From positions 58,032 to 122,031 of the forward strand of contig NZ_KB899922.1 in assembly GCF_000378465.1 (NCBI RefSeq): a stretch of 64,000 bases of DNA, in the 5' to 3' direction. Made by a program: the position numbers and the translations under genes. Each line of letters begins with the position of its first letter. The stretch's first letter is position 1. The stretch is from Elioraea tepidiphila DSM 17972. GTDB taxonomy: Bacteria > Pseudomonadota > Alphaproteobacteria > Acetobacterales > Acetobacteraceae. Below are positions 11,387-20,242 of this stretch, one piece after another. The notes beneath the pieces were generated by a model. That model was not told the DNA's origin. It saw nothing but the letters and a program-made list of their open reading frames with translations, and did no database searches.

Positions 11387-11857
11387 TCAGCGGCCGCGCC
11401 GCTCCTCGGTCCAATCGCTCGGCCGCGCCGCGTCCAGCGGCACGTCCGCGCCGAGCCCCTCGACGAAGGCGACACCCTGGTCGGGATAGACGCAGACCTC
11501 GTGCGGCACACGGTCGCCGAAGGCCCAGATCACGAGGTCCTCGGCGCCGGTGTTCTCGAAGGCGTGCGGCTCGGGATCGCCCGGCAGGTAGCACACCGCG
11601 TCGCCTGGCCCGACGGGCACGCGCTCGTCGCCATGGTGCAGTGTGCCGCTGCCCGCCATCACCACCAGGATCTCCTCCTGGAACAGGTGCCGGTGGCGGC
11701 GCGACGACCAGTGTCCCGGCGCGATCGTTTGGATCGCGAGGCCGATCCGCTGGCTGCCGAGCGTGCGGCCGACATCCGCCATGCGCCCGCCGATGCCCGC
11801 CTCGAAGGCATACGCAAAGGGCGTGATCTTGGCGATGTTGCGCTTGCGGAGCGGCAT
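11387..11857 (-). CDS. Cupin-domain protein
   Basis: 156 residues from the ATG at 11857. A longer in-frame start at 11905 overlaps the metE stop as ATGA and would add 16 residues; coupling favours it, but the added arginine-rich segment looks unconserved. It has a single cupin fold: RRHRHLFQEEILVVMAGSG (metal-ligand histidines and glutamate), VPVGPGDAVCYLPGDPEPHA (second ligand motif), and LVIWAFGD. It may be an isomerase- or dioxygenase-type cupin, or a small-molecule binder; function unknown. It is downstream of metE on the same strand. Confidence 0.8.
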   Translation of the reverse strand: MPLRKRNIAKITPFAYAFEAGIGGRMADVGRTLGSQRIGLAIQTIAPGHWSSRRHRHLFQEEILVVMAGSGTLHHGDERVPVGPGDAVCYLPGDPEPHAFENTGAEDLVIWAFGDRVPHEVCVYPDQGVAFVEGLGADVPLDAARPSDWTEERRGR

Positions 11858-11901
11858 GGCGGCCTGCGGGCGATAGGGTGAGGAGCGGCGTGCCCCGTGG
11901 A

Positions 11902-14202
11902 TCATTCCGTAGCCAATTCGGCGCGCAGCGTCCGCGCCGCCGTGACCATGTTGGCAAGCGCTGGACGCACCTCCTCCCAGCGCCGCGTCTTCAGACCGCA
12001 ATCCGGATTCACCCAGAGCCGATCCGCTGGGATGCGCCGGCGCGCGATGCGCAGCAGCCGCACCATCTCCTCGGCCGCGGGCACGCGCGGGCTGTGGATG
12101 TCGTACACGCCAGGGCCGATCTCGTTCGGATAGGCGAAGCTGGCGAACGCGTCGAGCAGCTCCATCCGGCTGCGCGCGGTCTCGATCGAGATCACGTCGG
12201 CATCGAGGGCGGCGATCTCGGCGATGATGTCGTTGAATTCGCTGTAGCACATGTGGGTATGAATCTGCGTCTCGTCGCGCGCCGCGCCGGCGGCGAGGCG
12301 GAAGCACGCGACCGCCCAGTCGAGATAGCGCCGCCGGTCGGCGCGCCGCAGCGGCAGCCCCTCGCGGAAGGCGGGCTCGTCGATCTGCACCATGCGGATG
12401 CCGGCGCGCTGGAGATCATCCACCTCGTCGCGGATCGCGAGGGCGATCTGGCGGCAGACGGTCTCGCGCGGCAGGTCGTCGCGCACGAACGACCATTGCA
12501 GCATGGTCACGGGGCCGGTCAGCATCCCCTTCACGGGCTTCGTGGTGAGCGACTGCGCATAGGCGGTCCAGGCGACGGTGATCGGCGCGGGCCGCGCGAC
12601 GTCACCCCAGATGATCGGCGGGGCGACGCAGCGGCTGCCGTAGGACTGTACCCAGCCGTGCTTCGTGAAGGCGAAGCCGGAAAGGCGTTCGCCGAAATAC
12701 TTCACCATGTCGTTGCGTTCGAACTCGCCGTGCACCAGCACGTCGAGGCCGATCTCCTCCTGCCAGGCGATCGCCTCGGCGATCAGCCGCTTCATCGCCT
12801 CGGTATAGGCGTCGTCGTCGATCCGGCCTGCCGCGCGATCCGCGCGCAGCCGGCGCACCGCCTCGGTCTGGGGGAAACTGCCGATCGTGGTGGTGGGGAA
12901 GGGGGGCAGGGCGAGCGTGCGGCGCTGGACGATCCGGCGGTCGCGATAGGGCGCGGACCGGCCGGGCGGGTCGGCCGCGGCGGCCCGTGCGGCGACGGCA
13001 GGGTCGTGCACGCGCGCCGAGCCGCGCCGGCCCGCGACCGCCGCATCCGAGGCCTTCAAGGCGGAGGCGACCGCGCCCTCGCCCTCGTCCAGCGCGCGCG
13101 CGAGCGTCGCGACCTCGGCGAGCTTCTGCACCGCGAAGGCGAGCCACGATTTCACCTCCGGATCGAGCGCGTCCTCGGCCTCGAGGTCCATCGGCACATG
13201 CAGCAGCGAGCAGGAGGGGGCCACCATCAGGCGCCGCGTGCCGCGCCGGTCGGCGACACGGCGCAGCGTGGCGAGCGCCGCGCGCAGATCGGTGCGCCAG
13301 ACATTGCGCCCGTCCACCACGCCGAGCGAGAGCCAGAGATCCGCGCGCGCACCCTCCAGCACGGCGTCGAGATCGGCCGCGCCGCGCGCGAGGTCGAGAT
13401 GCAGGCCTGCCACGGGCAGGGCGAGGGCGGTCGGGAGGTTGTCGGCGAGCGGGCCGAAATAGGATGCAAGCAGGATCGAGAGCCGTGGTGCCGCAGCCGC
13501 GAGCGCCGCATGGGCGCGGCTCACCGCGCTGCGCTCCGCCTCCGTCAGGTCGAGCGCGAAGCAGGGCTCGTCGATCTGCACCCAGTGCGCGCCGGCCTCG
13601 GCGAGCCCGGTGAGGATCTCGGCATAGACCGGCAGCAGCGCGTCGAGAAGGGCGAGCGTGTCGCCGCCGTCCTCGCGCTTGGCGAGCTTCAGGAACGTCA
13701 CCGGGCCGAGCAGCACGGGCCGCGTGCGCACGCCATGGGCGAGCGCCTCCTCGAAGGCGGCGCGCGGGCGGTTCTCGGTCAGCACGAAGCGCTGGTCCGG
13801 CGCCAGCATGGGCACGAGGTAGTGGTAGTTGGTGTCGAACCACTTGGTCATCTCGAGCGCGGGCAGGGTCGGGGCAATGCCGGCCTCGGTGCCGCGCGCG
13901 CCGCGGGCAAGGGCGAAGAGGGTGGCGATCGGCACCGGCCCGCCGGTCCAGCCGTAGCCGGGCGGGATCGCGCCGAGCATGCAGGCGGTCTCGAGCACGT
14001 GGTCGTAAAGGGCGAAGTCGCCCGAGGGGATGTGGCTGATTCCGAGGCGGCGCTGACGGTTCCAGTGCTCGGCGCGCAGGCGGGCGGCGGCGGCGATCAG
14101 CTCGCCCTCGCCGGCGCGGCCGGACCAGAAGGCTTCGAGCGCGGTCTTGAGGGCGCGACGGTCCCCGATGCGGGGGAATCCGAGATTGGAGGCGATGGCC
14201 AT
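11902..14202 (-). CDS. metE: Cobalamin-independent methionine synthase
   Basis: 766 residues, standard length. It transfers the methyl group of 5-methyltetrahydropteroyl-triglutamate to homocysteine, the last step of methionine synthesis. It begins MAIASNLGFPRIGDRRALK; the catalytic C-terminal barrel has ALPPFPTTTIGSFPQT, HGEFERNDMVKYFGE, the zinc ligands in HTHMCYSEFNDI and the last zinc cysteine in WVNPDCGLKTR. A cobalamin riboswitch lies in its leader, as expected for an enzyme made redundant by B12-dependent MetH. A palindrome further upstream may be a second control site. Confidence 0.97.
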   Translation of the reverse strand: MAIASNLGFPRIGDRRALKTALEAFWSGRAGEGELIAAAARLRAEHWNRQRRLGISHIPSGDFALYDHVLETACMLGAIPPGYGWTGGPVPIATLFALARGARGTEAGIAPTLPALEMTKWFDTNYHYLVPMLAPDQRFVLTENRPRAAFEEALAHGVRTRPVLLGPVTFLKLAKREDGGDTLALLDALLPVYAEILTGLAEAGAHWVQIDEPCFALDLTEAERSAVSRAHAALAAAAPRLSILLASYFGPLADNLPTALALPVAGLHLDLARGAADLDAVLEGARADLWLSLGVVDGRNVWRTDLRAALATLRRVADRRGTRRLMVAPSCSLLHVPMDLEAEDALDPEVKSWLAFAVQKLAEVATLARALDEGEGAVASALKASDAAVAGRRGSARVHDPAVAARAAAADPPGRSAPYRDRRIVQRRTLALPPFPTTTIGSFPQTEAVRRLRADRAAGRIDDDAYTEAMKRLIAEAIAWQEEIGLDVLVHGEFERNDMVKYFGERLSGFAFTKHGWVQSYGSRCVAPPIIWGDVARPAPITVAWTAYAQSLTTKPVKGMLTGPVTMLQWSFVRDDLPRETVCRQIALAIRDEVDDLQRAGIRMVQIDEPAFREGLPLRRADRRRYLDWAVACFRLAAGAARDETQIHTHMCYSEFNDIIAEIAALDADVISIETARSRMELLDAFASFAYPNEIGPGVYDIHSPRVPAAEEMVRLLRIARRRIPADRLWVNPDCGLKTRRWEEVRPALANMVTAARTLRAELATE

Positions 14203-14251
14203 GGACGATGCTCCGAACGCCGGTTCACCCCGCCCGGCGATGAGGTTGCGG

Positions 14252-14436
14252 GTACGTGACGGCAGGTCTCCTGGCTTGCGGGTCGTGGTCGCCGCGCCGG
14301 CCTTCCCGGGGAGGTCCCCAGTGGCTGCCCGCGAGCGGGCGGCGGGCGCGGCGTCTCGCCGCTGACAGTTGCGGGGGCAGCCGCCGACTGGCCTTGGGGG
14401 CGCACGGCGTTCCCTCTTGCGCCGGCTCGCGCCGGA
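14252..14436 (-). promoter_or_regulatory. Cobalamin (AdoCbl) riboswitch in the metE leader
   Basis: On the minus strand, in order, are GAGGGAACGCCGTGCG, CCCCCGCAACTGTCAGCGGC, the B12 box GGCAGCCACTGG, and GCCAGGAGACCTGCC followed by the metE start about 50 nt later. These are the conserved blocks of the cobalamin riboswitch in the right order. The expected action is to shut off metE when B12 is available. Confidence 0.93.
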
Positions 14437-14449
14437 CCATCACATGTAT

Positions 14450-14469
14450 AAAGATATCCGCATATCTTT
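14450..14469. promoter_or_regulatory. Palindromic operator candidate upstream of the metE riboswitch
   Basis: AAAGATAT (14450-14457) and ATATCTTT (14462-14469) form a perfect 8-bp inverted repeat with a 4-nt spacer, the only AT-rich patch in the area. It lies just upstream of the riboswitch, where the metE promoter should be. Similar AAAGATAT/ATATCTTT sites are associated with ArsR-type regulators of the methionine cycle; that link is inference. Confidence 0.5.
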
Positions 14470-14510
14470 GAATCGCGCAAGGCCGCCGCGGCCAGCAAGC
14501 CGCACAGCGG

Positions 14511-15284
14511 TCAGTCGGTCAGTGCGCACCAGACCGGCGTGTGGTCGGACGGGCTGTCCTTGCCGCGCGGGCCGCGATCCACCGACGAGGCGGACAGCCG
14601 CTGCGCCGCATGGGGGCTCAGCAGCAGGTGGTCGATGCGCATGCCGTGATCGCGCGGCCAGGCGCCGGCCTGATAGTCCCAGTAGGTGTAGCCCGCCTCG
14701 TCCGCGTGCAGCGCGCGGAACGCATCCGTCCAGCCTTGCCAGATCAGCCGCCGCCACGCCGCCCGGCTCTCGGGCTGGAGCAGCGCGTCCGAGGCCATCG
14801 CCCGCTCGTCCCACACATCGCGCGCGGTCGGGCAGACATTCCAGTCGCCGCCGATCACCACCGCGCGCTCCTCCTCGAACAGCGCCGCGGCGCGCGCCGC
14901 CATGCGCTCCATCCAGGCGAGCTTGTAGGCGAACTTCTCGGTGCCGACCGGATTGCCGTTCGGCGCATAGACCGACGCCACCACGAGCCCGCCGATCTCG
15001 GCCTCCAGGTAGCGCGCCTGGGAATCGCCATCGCCGTCCGGCAGCCCGCGCATCCGCTCCGCCGCGGGCAGGCGGCTCAGGATCGCCACCCCGTTGTAGG
15101 TCTTCTGGCCGGACACGAGCGCGTGGTAGCCGGCCTCCTCCACCTCGGCGCGTGGAAAGCCTGCCTCCTCGACCTTCAGCTCCTGCAACAGGACGACGTC
15201 CGGCGCGCCGTCCGCGCGCAGATACTCGATCAGGTGCGCCTTGCGCGCGCGCACCGAGTTGACGTTCCAGGTCGCGACCTTCAC
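14511..15284 (-). CDS. xth: Exodeoxyribonuclease III
   Basis: 257 residues with the full ExoIII/APE1 fold. MKVATWNVNSVRAR opens the protein; LLQELKVEE carries the metal-binding glutamate, VVIGGDWNVCPTARDV the Asp/Asn catalytic pair, and SPSDHTPVWC the final Asp-His pair. It cleaves at abasic sites and removes 3' blocking groups in base-excision repair. It starts 7 nt after the erpA stop, so the two are probably one transcript. Confidence 0.94.
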   Translation of the reverse strand: MKVATWNVNSVRARKAHLIEYLRADGAPDVVLLQELKVEEAGFPRAEVEEAGYHALVSGQKTYNGVAILSRLPAAERMRGLPDGDGDSQARYLEAEIGGLVVASVYAPNGNPVGTEKFAYKLAWMERMAARAAALFEEERAVVIGGDWNVCPTARDVWDERAMASDALLQPESRAAWRRLIWQGWTDAFRALHADEAGYTYWDYQAGAWPRDHGMRIDHLLLSPHAAQRLSASSVDRGPRGKDSPSDHTPVWCALTD

Positions 15285-15291
15285 CGGGCGG

Positions 15292-15642
15292 TCAGACCGA
15301 GAACGAGGTGCCGCAGCCGCAGGAGGCGGTGGCGTTCGGGTTGCGCACCGTGAAATGCGCCGCCATCAGCCCCTCGTCGTACTCCACCTCCGAGCCCGCC
15401 AGCAGGTCGAGCGAGACCTCGTCCACCACCAGCTTCACGCCGTCGCGCTCGAACACGCGGTCGTCGTCGTTCAGCGTCGCGTCAAGCGCGAAGCCGTACT
15501 GGAACCCCGAACAGCCGCCGCCCGAGACGGCAAGCCGCAGCATCAGCGCCGGGTTGCCCTCGGCGGCGATGATCTCGGCAAGCCGCCGCGCGGCCGAGGC
15601 CGACAGCGTCACGGTGCGGGGCGGGGCGTCGAGCGTGTCCAT
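15292..15642 (-). CDS. erpA: Iron-sulfur cluster insertion protein, A-type
   Basis: 116 residues from the ATG at 15642, with GGAGG 7 nt before it. The family is HesB/IscA/ErpA; the three cluster-binding cysteines are in SGGGCSGFQYGFA and the C-terminal TASCGCGTSF. It delivers Fe-S clusters to apoproteins. It heads a two-gene unit with xth and faces the divergent dgt across 96 nt. Confidence 0.93.
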   Translation of the reverse strand: MDTLDAPPRTVTLSASAARRLAEIIAAEGNPALMLRLAVSGGGCSGFQYGFALDATLNDDDRVFERDGVKLVVDEVSLDLLAGSEVEYDEGLMAAHFTVRNPNATASCGCGTSFSV

Positions 15643-15738
15643 CAAGGCACCTCCGGCGGGAAAGATCGGGATCGGACTCGCCCATGTCAAACCGCCGCCG
15701 TTGCGCGGCCGCGCTGCGCGGGAGGATGATCGCGGCCG

Positions 15739-16881
15739 ATGTCCGCCCGCTACCCCCATCCGCTCGCCCCCTGGGCCGTGCCGCCCGACCGCACGCGCGG
15801 CCGGCGCTTCCCCGAACGGCCGAGCGAGGGCAGGGGGCCGTTCCAGCGCGACCGTGATCGCATCATCCACTCAACGGCCTTCCGCCGGCTCAAGCACAAG
15901 ACGCAGGTCTTCGTCGCGCATGAGGGCGACCACTACCGCACCCGCCTGACGCACTCGCTGGAGGTGGCGCAGATCGCGCGTTCGATCGCGCGGCGGCTCG
16001 CGCTGAACGAGGATCTCGCCGAGGCGCTGGCCCTCGCCCACGATCTCGGCCATCCGCCCTTCGGCCATGCCGGCGAGGAGGCGCTGAACCAGGCCATGGC
16101 GGGCGAGGGCGGCTTCGACCACAACGCCCAGGCGGTGCGCGTGGTGACGGCGCTGGAGCGGCGCTACCCCGCCTTCGACGGGCTGAACCTGACCTGGGAG
16201 ACGCTGGAGGGGCTGGCGAAGCACAACGGCCCCGTCACCGCGCCGCACCGGCACCTCGCCGGGTTCTGCGCGGTGTTCGATCTCGATCTCGGCTCGTGGC
16301 CCTCGGCGGAGGCGCAGGTGGCGGCCCTCTCCGATGACATCGCCTACACCAACCACGATCTCGATGACGGGCTGCGCGCGGGGCTGTTCACGCTCGATGA
16401 GCTGCGCGCGCTGCCGCTGGTCGGCGCGGCGATCGCGGAAGCCGAATCGGAATACCCGGGCATCGCGCCCGATCGGCTGCACCACGAAACGATCCGCAGC
16501 CTGATCGGCGCGATGGTGCACGACGTGGTGGCCGAGAGCCGCGCGCGGCTGGAGGGGGCGGCGCCGGCATCGGCCGATGCGGTGCGGCAACTCGGCGTGC
16601 CCGTGGTGGCGTTCGCGGCGCGGATGCAAGCGGCCCTGGCCGAGATCAAGGCGTTCCTGATGGCGCGCATGTATCGCCACCATCGGGTGAACCGGATGAC
16701 CGCGAAGGCGCGTCGGGTGGTGCGCGAGCTGTTCGGGGCGTTCCGCGCCGATCCCGGCTGCCTGCCGCCCGAGTGGCAGGGCGGCGACGTCACCGCGGTC
16801 TGCGATTACGTCGCCGGCATGACGGACGGCTACGCGCTCGACGAGCACCGGCGGCTGTTCGACGTGACGACGCGGGCGTGA
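15739..16881 (+). CDS. dgt: Deoxyguanosinetriphosphate triphosphohydrolase-like protein
   Basis: 380 residues, HD-superfamily dNTP triphosphohydrolase of the non-E. coli type. It has STAFRRLKHKTQVF near residue 45, the first metal histidine in YRTRLTHSLEVAQIARS, the HD pair in ALAHDLGHPPFGHAGEEAL, and the final aspartate in SDDIAYTNHDLDDGLRAG. It hydrolyses dNTP to deoxynucleoside and triphosphate. Divergent from erpA, an arrangement often seen in alphaproteobacteria. Confidence 0.93.
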   Translation: MSARYPHPLAPWAVPPDRTRGRRFPERPSEGRGPFQRDRDRIIHSTAFRRLKHKTQVFVAHEGDHYRTRLTHSLEVAQIARSIARRLALNEDLAEALALAHDLGHPPFGHAGEEALNQAMAGEGGFDHNAQAVRVVTALERRYPAFDGLNLTWETLEGLAKHNGPVTAPHRHLAGFCAVFDLDLGSWPSAEAQVAALSDDIAYTNHDLDDGLRAGLFTLDELRALPLVGAAIAEAESEYPGIAPDRLHHETIRSLIGAMVHDVVAESRARLEGAAPASADAVRQLGVPVVAFAARMQAALAEIKAFLMARMYRHHRVNRMTAKARRVVRELFGAFRADPGCLPPEWQGGDVTAVCDYVAGMTDGYALDEHRRLFDVTTRA

Positions 16882-16974
16882 CCGTCGCTGCTTGGCCGGT
16901 CCGCGGCCACCCTGCATTGACGCGACGCGCCCGGCATGGTCGGTCACGATCGCCCACATCGCAGGACCACCGCC

Positions 16975-17772
16975 ATGCGCACGCCCACCGCCCATCCCGC
17001 CCCCGGCATCATCGGCCACAACCGCACGATGCTGACGCCGCATTACTGCGTCTTCCCGCCCGAGGGCATCATGGATTCCCTGTTGCCGTCCTGGCCGGGC
17101 TGCATCATCCGCTTCCAGACCTCGCCGGCGATGGGCGCGCGCTTCGCCCAGGCGCTGCTGATCGCGCCGGCAGGGCAGGGCAGCGCGGGCGTGCTCGATG
17201 ACGGACTGGAACATTTCTTCTACGTCCAGCAGGGCGCGTTCACGCTGACCGCGGACGGACAGGCCGCCACGCTCCGGCCGGGCGGCTTCGCCTACATCCC
17301 CGCCGGCATGGCCTACGCGCTCACCGCGACGGCCGAGGGCGAGGCGCGGGCGATCTGGGTCAAGCGGCCCTACGAGGCGGTGCCGGGGATCGCCAGGCCG
17401 GGGCTGAAGATCGGCCATCGCGACACCGCGCCACGCGAGGACAACGGCCCGCGCTGGCGCATCCTTCTGCTCGGCACGAAGGACATGTCGATGGATTTCG
17501 AGATGAACATCATGTGCTACGCGCCCGGCGCGCATTTCTGGTGCATCGAGACCCACGTCATGGAGCACGGCCTGGTCATGCTGCAGGGCCAGGCGCTGCA
17601 GTTGCTGGGGCGCGACTGGCACGAGATCTGGACCGGCGATTTCGTCTGGATGGGTCCCTATCTGCCGCAGCAGATCTACGCCACCGGCAACGAGGTGGCG
17701 GAGTATCTGCTCTACAAGGACGTCAACCGCGACGTGCGGTTCGAGGGTGATGCCGCGCGCGGCGGCGCCTGA
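16975..17772 (+). CDS. allE: (S)-ureidoglycine aminohydrolase-like bicupin
   Basis: 265 residues from the ATG at 16975, which gives the usual N-terminus PGIIGHNRTMLTPHY. Two cupin domains are visible: the first with DDGLEHFFYVQQGAFTL, the second with FWCIETHVMEHGLVMLQG and LPQQIYATGNE, which supply the Glu, His, His and Gln metal ligands of the plant and E. coli enzyme. The known reaction releases ammonia from (S)-ureidoglycine in allantoin breakdown. No allantoinase or allantoate gene is beside it; the neighbours are sugar-type enzymes, so a different substrate is possible. Confidence 0.85.
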   Translation: MRTPTAHPAPGIIGHNRTMLTPHYCVFPPEGIMDSLLPSWPGCIIRFQTSPAMGARFAQALLIAPAGQGSAGVLDDGLEHFFYVQQGAFTLTADGQAATLRPGGFAYIPAGMAYALTATAEGEARAIWVKRPYEAVPGIARPGLKIGHRDTAPREDNGPRWRILLLGTKDMSMDFEMNIMCYAPGAHFWCIETHVMEHGLVMLQGQALQLLGRDWHEIWTGDFVWMGPYLPQQIYATGNEVAEYLLYKDVNRDVRFEGDAARGGA

Positions 17773-17932
17773 TCCCGCATCGCCGAGCCATCCCCTCGGC
17801 CGCCTGTCCGCGCACCAGTGTCGCGGTTCGTTGGCCTGGAAACGTCCTCTGCGCCATGGCAGAAGGCGGAAAACCGACCGGGAGGACAGCAATGCCGTCG
17901 CAGAGCCGCCATGCCGTGCGGGGCCTGCCGTG

Positions 17933-18985
17933 ATGCGGAGCATCCGCGGCCCTGCGATCTTCCTCGCGCAGTTCGCGGGTGACGCCCCGCCCTTCGACAG
18001 CCTGGACGGGATCGCCGGCTGGGCCGCGTCGCTCGGCTTCAAGGGGGTGCAGATTCCCTCCTGGGATGCGCGGCTGTTCGATCTCGCCCGCGCCGCCGAG
18101 AGCCGCGCGTATTGCGAGGACGTCCAGGCGCTGCTCGCGAAGCACGGGCTGGTCGTCACCGAGCTTTCGACGCATCTGCAAGGCCAGCTCGTCGCCGTCC
18201 ATCCCGCCTACGATGCGGCCTTCGACGGTTTCGCGGCCCCGGCGGTGCGCGGCAACCCGAAGGCGCGCCAGGCCTGGGCGGTGGAGCAGATGCGGCTCGC
18301 CGCGCGCGCCTCGCGCAACCTCAGCCTGACCGCGCACGCGACCTTCTCCGGCGCGCTCGCCTGGCCCTATGTCTATCCGTGGCCGCAACGGCCGCCCGGG
18401 CTGATCGCGACCGCCTTCGCCGAGCTCGCCGCGCGCTGGCGCCCCATCCTCGATGCGTTCGACGAGGTCGGCGTGGATGTCTGCTACGAGATCCATCCGG
18501 GCGAGGATCTGCACGACGGCGCCACCTTCGAGATGTTCCTCGACGCTGTCGGCGGACACCCGCGCGCCAGCATCCTCTACGACCCGAGCCACTTCGTGCT
18601 CCAGGCGCTCGACCATCTCGCCTTCATCGACCTCTATCACCCGCGCATCCGCATGTTCCATGTGAAGGACGCGGAGTTCCGCCCGACCGGCCGCGTCGGG
18701 GTCTATGGCGGCTACCAGCCCTGGGTCGATCGCGCCGGACGGTTCCGCTCGCTCGGCGACGGCCAGGTCGAGTTCGGCGCGGTGTTCTCCAAGCTCACCC
18801 AGTACGGCTTCGACGGCTGGGCCGTGCTGGAATGGGAGTGCTGCCTGAAGCATCCCGAGGACGGCGCGCGCGAGGGGGCCGAGTTCATCCGCCGCCACCT
18901 GATCCGCGTCACCGAGAAGGCGTTCGACGACTTCGCCGCGAGCGGCACGGACGAGGCGGCCAACCGCCGGATGCTCGGGCTGTGA
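17933..18985 (+). CDS. Sugar phosphate isomerase/epimerase family protein (TIM barrel)
   Basis: 350 residues from the ATG at 17933. Xylose-isomerase-like AP-endonuclease-2 fold: FKGVQIPSWDARLF in the N-terminal half, CYEIHPGEDLHDGATF with metal-binding Glu, LYDPSHFVLQ with Asp-His, FHVKDAEFRPTG with His-Lys-Asp, and LEWECCLKHPEDGAREG with the last Glu. All metal ligands appear present, so it is probably an active isomerase or epimerase. Its stop overlaps the start of the oxidoreductase gene (GTGA), showing translational coupling; the pair probably acts on one sugar or polyol. The substrate cannot be read from the sequence. Confidence 0.88.
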   Translation: MRSIRGPAIFLAQFAGDAPPFDSLDGIAGWAASLGFKGVQIPSWDARLFDLARAAESRAYCEDVQALLAKHGLVVTELSTHLQGQLVAVHPAYDAAFDGFAAPAVRGNPKARQAWAVEQMRLAARASRNLSLTAHATFSGALAWPYVYPWPQRPPGLIATAFAELAARWRPILDAFDEVGVDVCYEIHPGEDLHDGATFEMFLDAVGGHPRASILYDPSHFVLQALDHLAFIDLYHPRIRMFHVKDAEFRPTGRVGVYGGYQPWVDRAGRFRSLGDGQVEFGAVFSKLTQYGFDGWAVLEWECCLKHPEDGAREGAEFIRRHLIRVTEKAFDDFAASGTDEAANRRMLGL

Positions 18986-20115
18986 GGCGCATCCGCCTCG
19001 CCATGGTCGGCGGCGGGCGCGGCGCCTTCATCGGCGCGGTGCACCGCATGGCCGCGCGGCTCGACGATCGGTTCGAGCTGGTCGCAGGTGCGCTCGCCTC
19101 CGATCCCGAGCGGGCGATGGCCTCCGCGGCCGGGCTCGGCATTCGCGGCTATCCCGATTTCCGGGCGATGATCGCGGCCGAGGCGGGGCGCGCCGACGGC
19201 GCCGAGGCGGTGGCGATCGTCACGCCCAACCACATGCATCACGCCCCGGCCAAGGCGGCGCTGGAGGCGGGGCTGCACGTGATCTGCGACAAGCCGCTCG
19301 CGCTCACGGTGGCCGAGGCCGAGGATCTCGTCGCGACCGCGAGGCGCACCGGCCGCGTGTTCGTGCTGACGCACAACTATTCGGGCTATCCGATGGTGCG
19401 CCAGGCGCGCGCGATGGTGCGGGCGGGTGAGCTTGGCGCTCTCCGCGTGGTGCAGGTCGAATACCCGCAGGACTGGCTCAGCACCCCGCTCGAGCAGACG
19501 GGGCAGAAGCAGGCCGCGTGGCGCACCGACCCGGCGCGCGCGGGACTCGGCGGCTCGCTCGGCGATCTCGGCACGCACGCGCATCATCTCGCCGAATTCG
19601 TCACGGGACTGCGCGTCGAAAGCGTGCTCGCGGACGTGCAGAGCTTCGTCGCCGGGCGCCGCGTGGACGACAACGCGCATCTGCTGCTGCGCTTCGTCGG
19701 CGGGGCGCGCGGCATGCTGTGGTCGTCGCAGGTGGCGCCCGGCAACGAGAACGCGCTCAGGCTGCGCGTCTATGGCGAGCGCGGCGGGCTCGCCTGGAGC
19801 CAGGAGCAGCCGAACCAGCTCCTGCACACCCCGCTCGGCGAGGCGCCGCGCGTGCTCGCGCGCGCGGTCGGCGCGCTCCATCCGGCCGCCGCGCACGCCA
19901 CGCGCATCCCGTCGGGTCACCCGGAGGGCTATCTCGAGGCCTTCGCGCAGCTCTACCGCGACGCGGCCGAACAGATCGCGGCGCTGCGCGAGGGGCGTGC
20001 GCCCGATCCGCTGAGCACCGACACGCCGACCGTCGAGGATGGGCTGCGCGGCATGCGGTTCGTCGCCGCGGCGGTGGCGTCCGCTCAGGCAGGCGGGAGC
20101 TGGACGCCTGTCTGA
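18982..20115 (+). CDS. Gfo/Idh/MocA-family NAD(P)-dependent oxidoreductase
   Basis: 377 residues from the GTG at 18982, which overlaps the previous stop by 4 nt; an ATG at 19003 is an alternative. The Rossmann motif is LAMVGGGRGAFIGAVHR; the conserved CDKPLALTVAEAEDL gives the Lys-Pro pair, and GGSLGDLGTHAHHLAEFVTG is the catalytic Asp-xxx-His motif of sugar dehydrogenases. It likely oxidises a sugar, inositol-like compound or derivative handled by the coupled isomerase. Confidence 0.9.
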   Translation: MRRIRLAMVGGGRGAFIGAVHRMAARLDDRFELVAGALASDPERAMASAAGLGIRGYPDFRAMIAAEAGRADGAEAVAIVTPNHMHHAPAKAALEAGLHVICDKPLALTVAEAEDLVATARRTGRVFVLTHNYSGYPMVRQARAMVRAGELGALRVVQVEYPQDWLSTPLEQTGQKQAAWRTDPARAGLGGSLGDLGTHAHHLAEFVTGLRVESVLADVQSFVAGRRVDDNAHLLLRFVGGARGMLWSSQVAPGNENALRLRVYGERGGLAWSQEQPNQLLHTPLGEAPRVLARAVGALHPAAAHATRIPSGHPEGYLEAFAQLYRDAAEQIAALREGRAPDPLSTDTPTVEDGLRGMRFVAAAVASAQAGGSWTPV

Positions 20116-20242
20116 TCCGGCCACCGTGCCGGAACAGCGTCAAACACGGATGTGCCGGTGCGCTTCCGGTTGACCCGCTGTGCCGAGCTCGGCTTCATTG
20201 CGCATGACGCGCCATCGAGAGCGCGAAGCCAGGGAGCGCCGC

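Noticed and set aside
11858..11905. Longer start for the cupin gene overlapping metE by ATGA
   Set aside because: Not fully excluded; the extra 16 residues look unconserved and arginine-rich, so the shorter start was reported with the alternative mentioned.
16975..17772. Calling a full allantoin pathway
   Set aside because: Only the cupin matches; allantoinase, allantoate and ureidoglycolate genes are not in the window.
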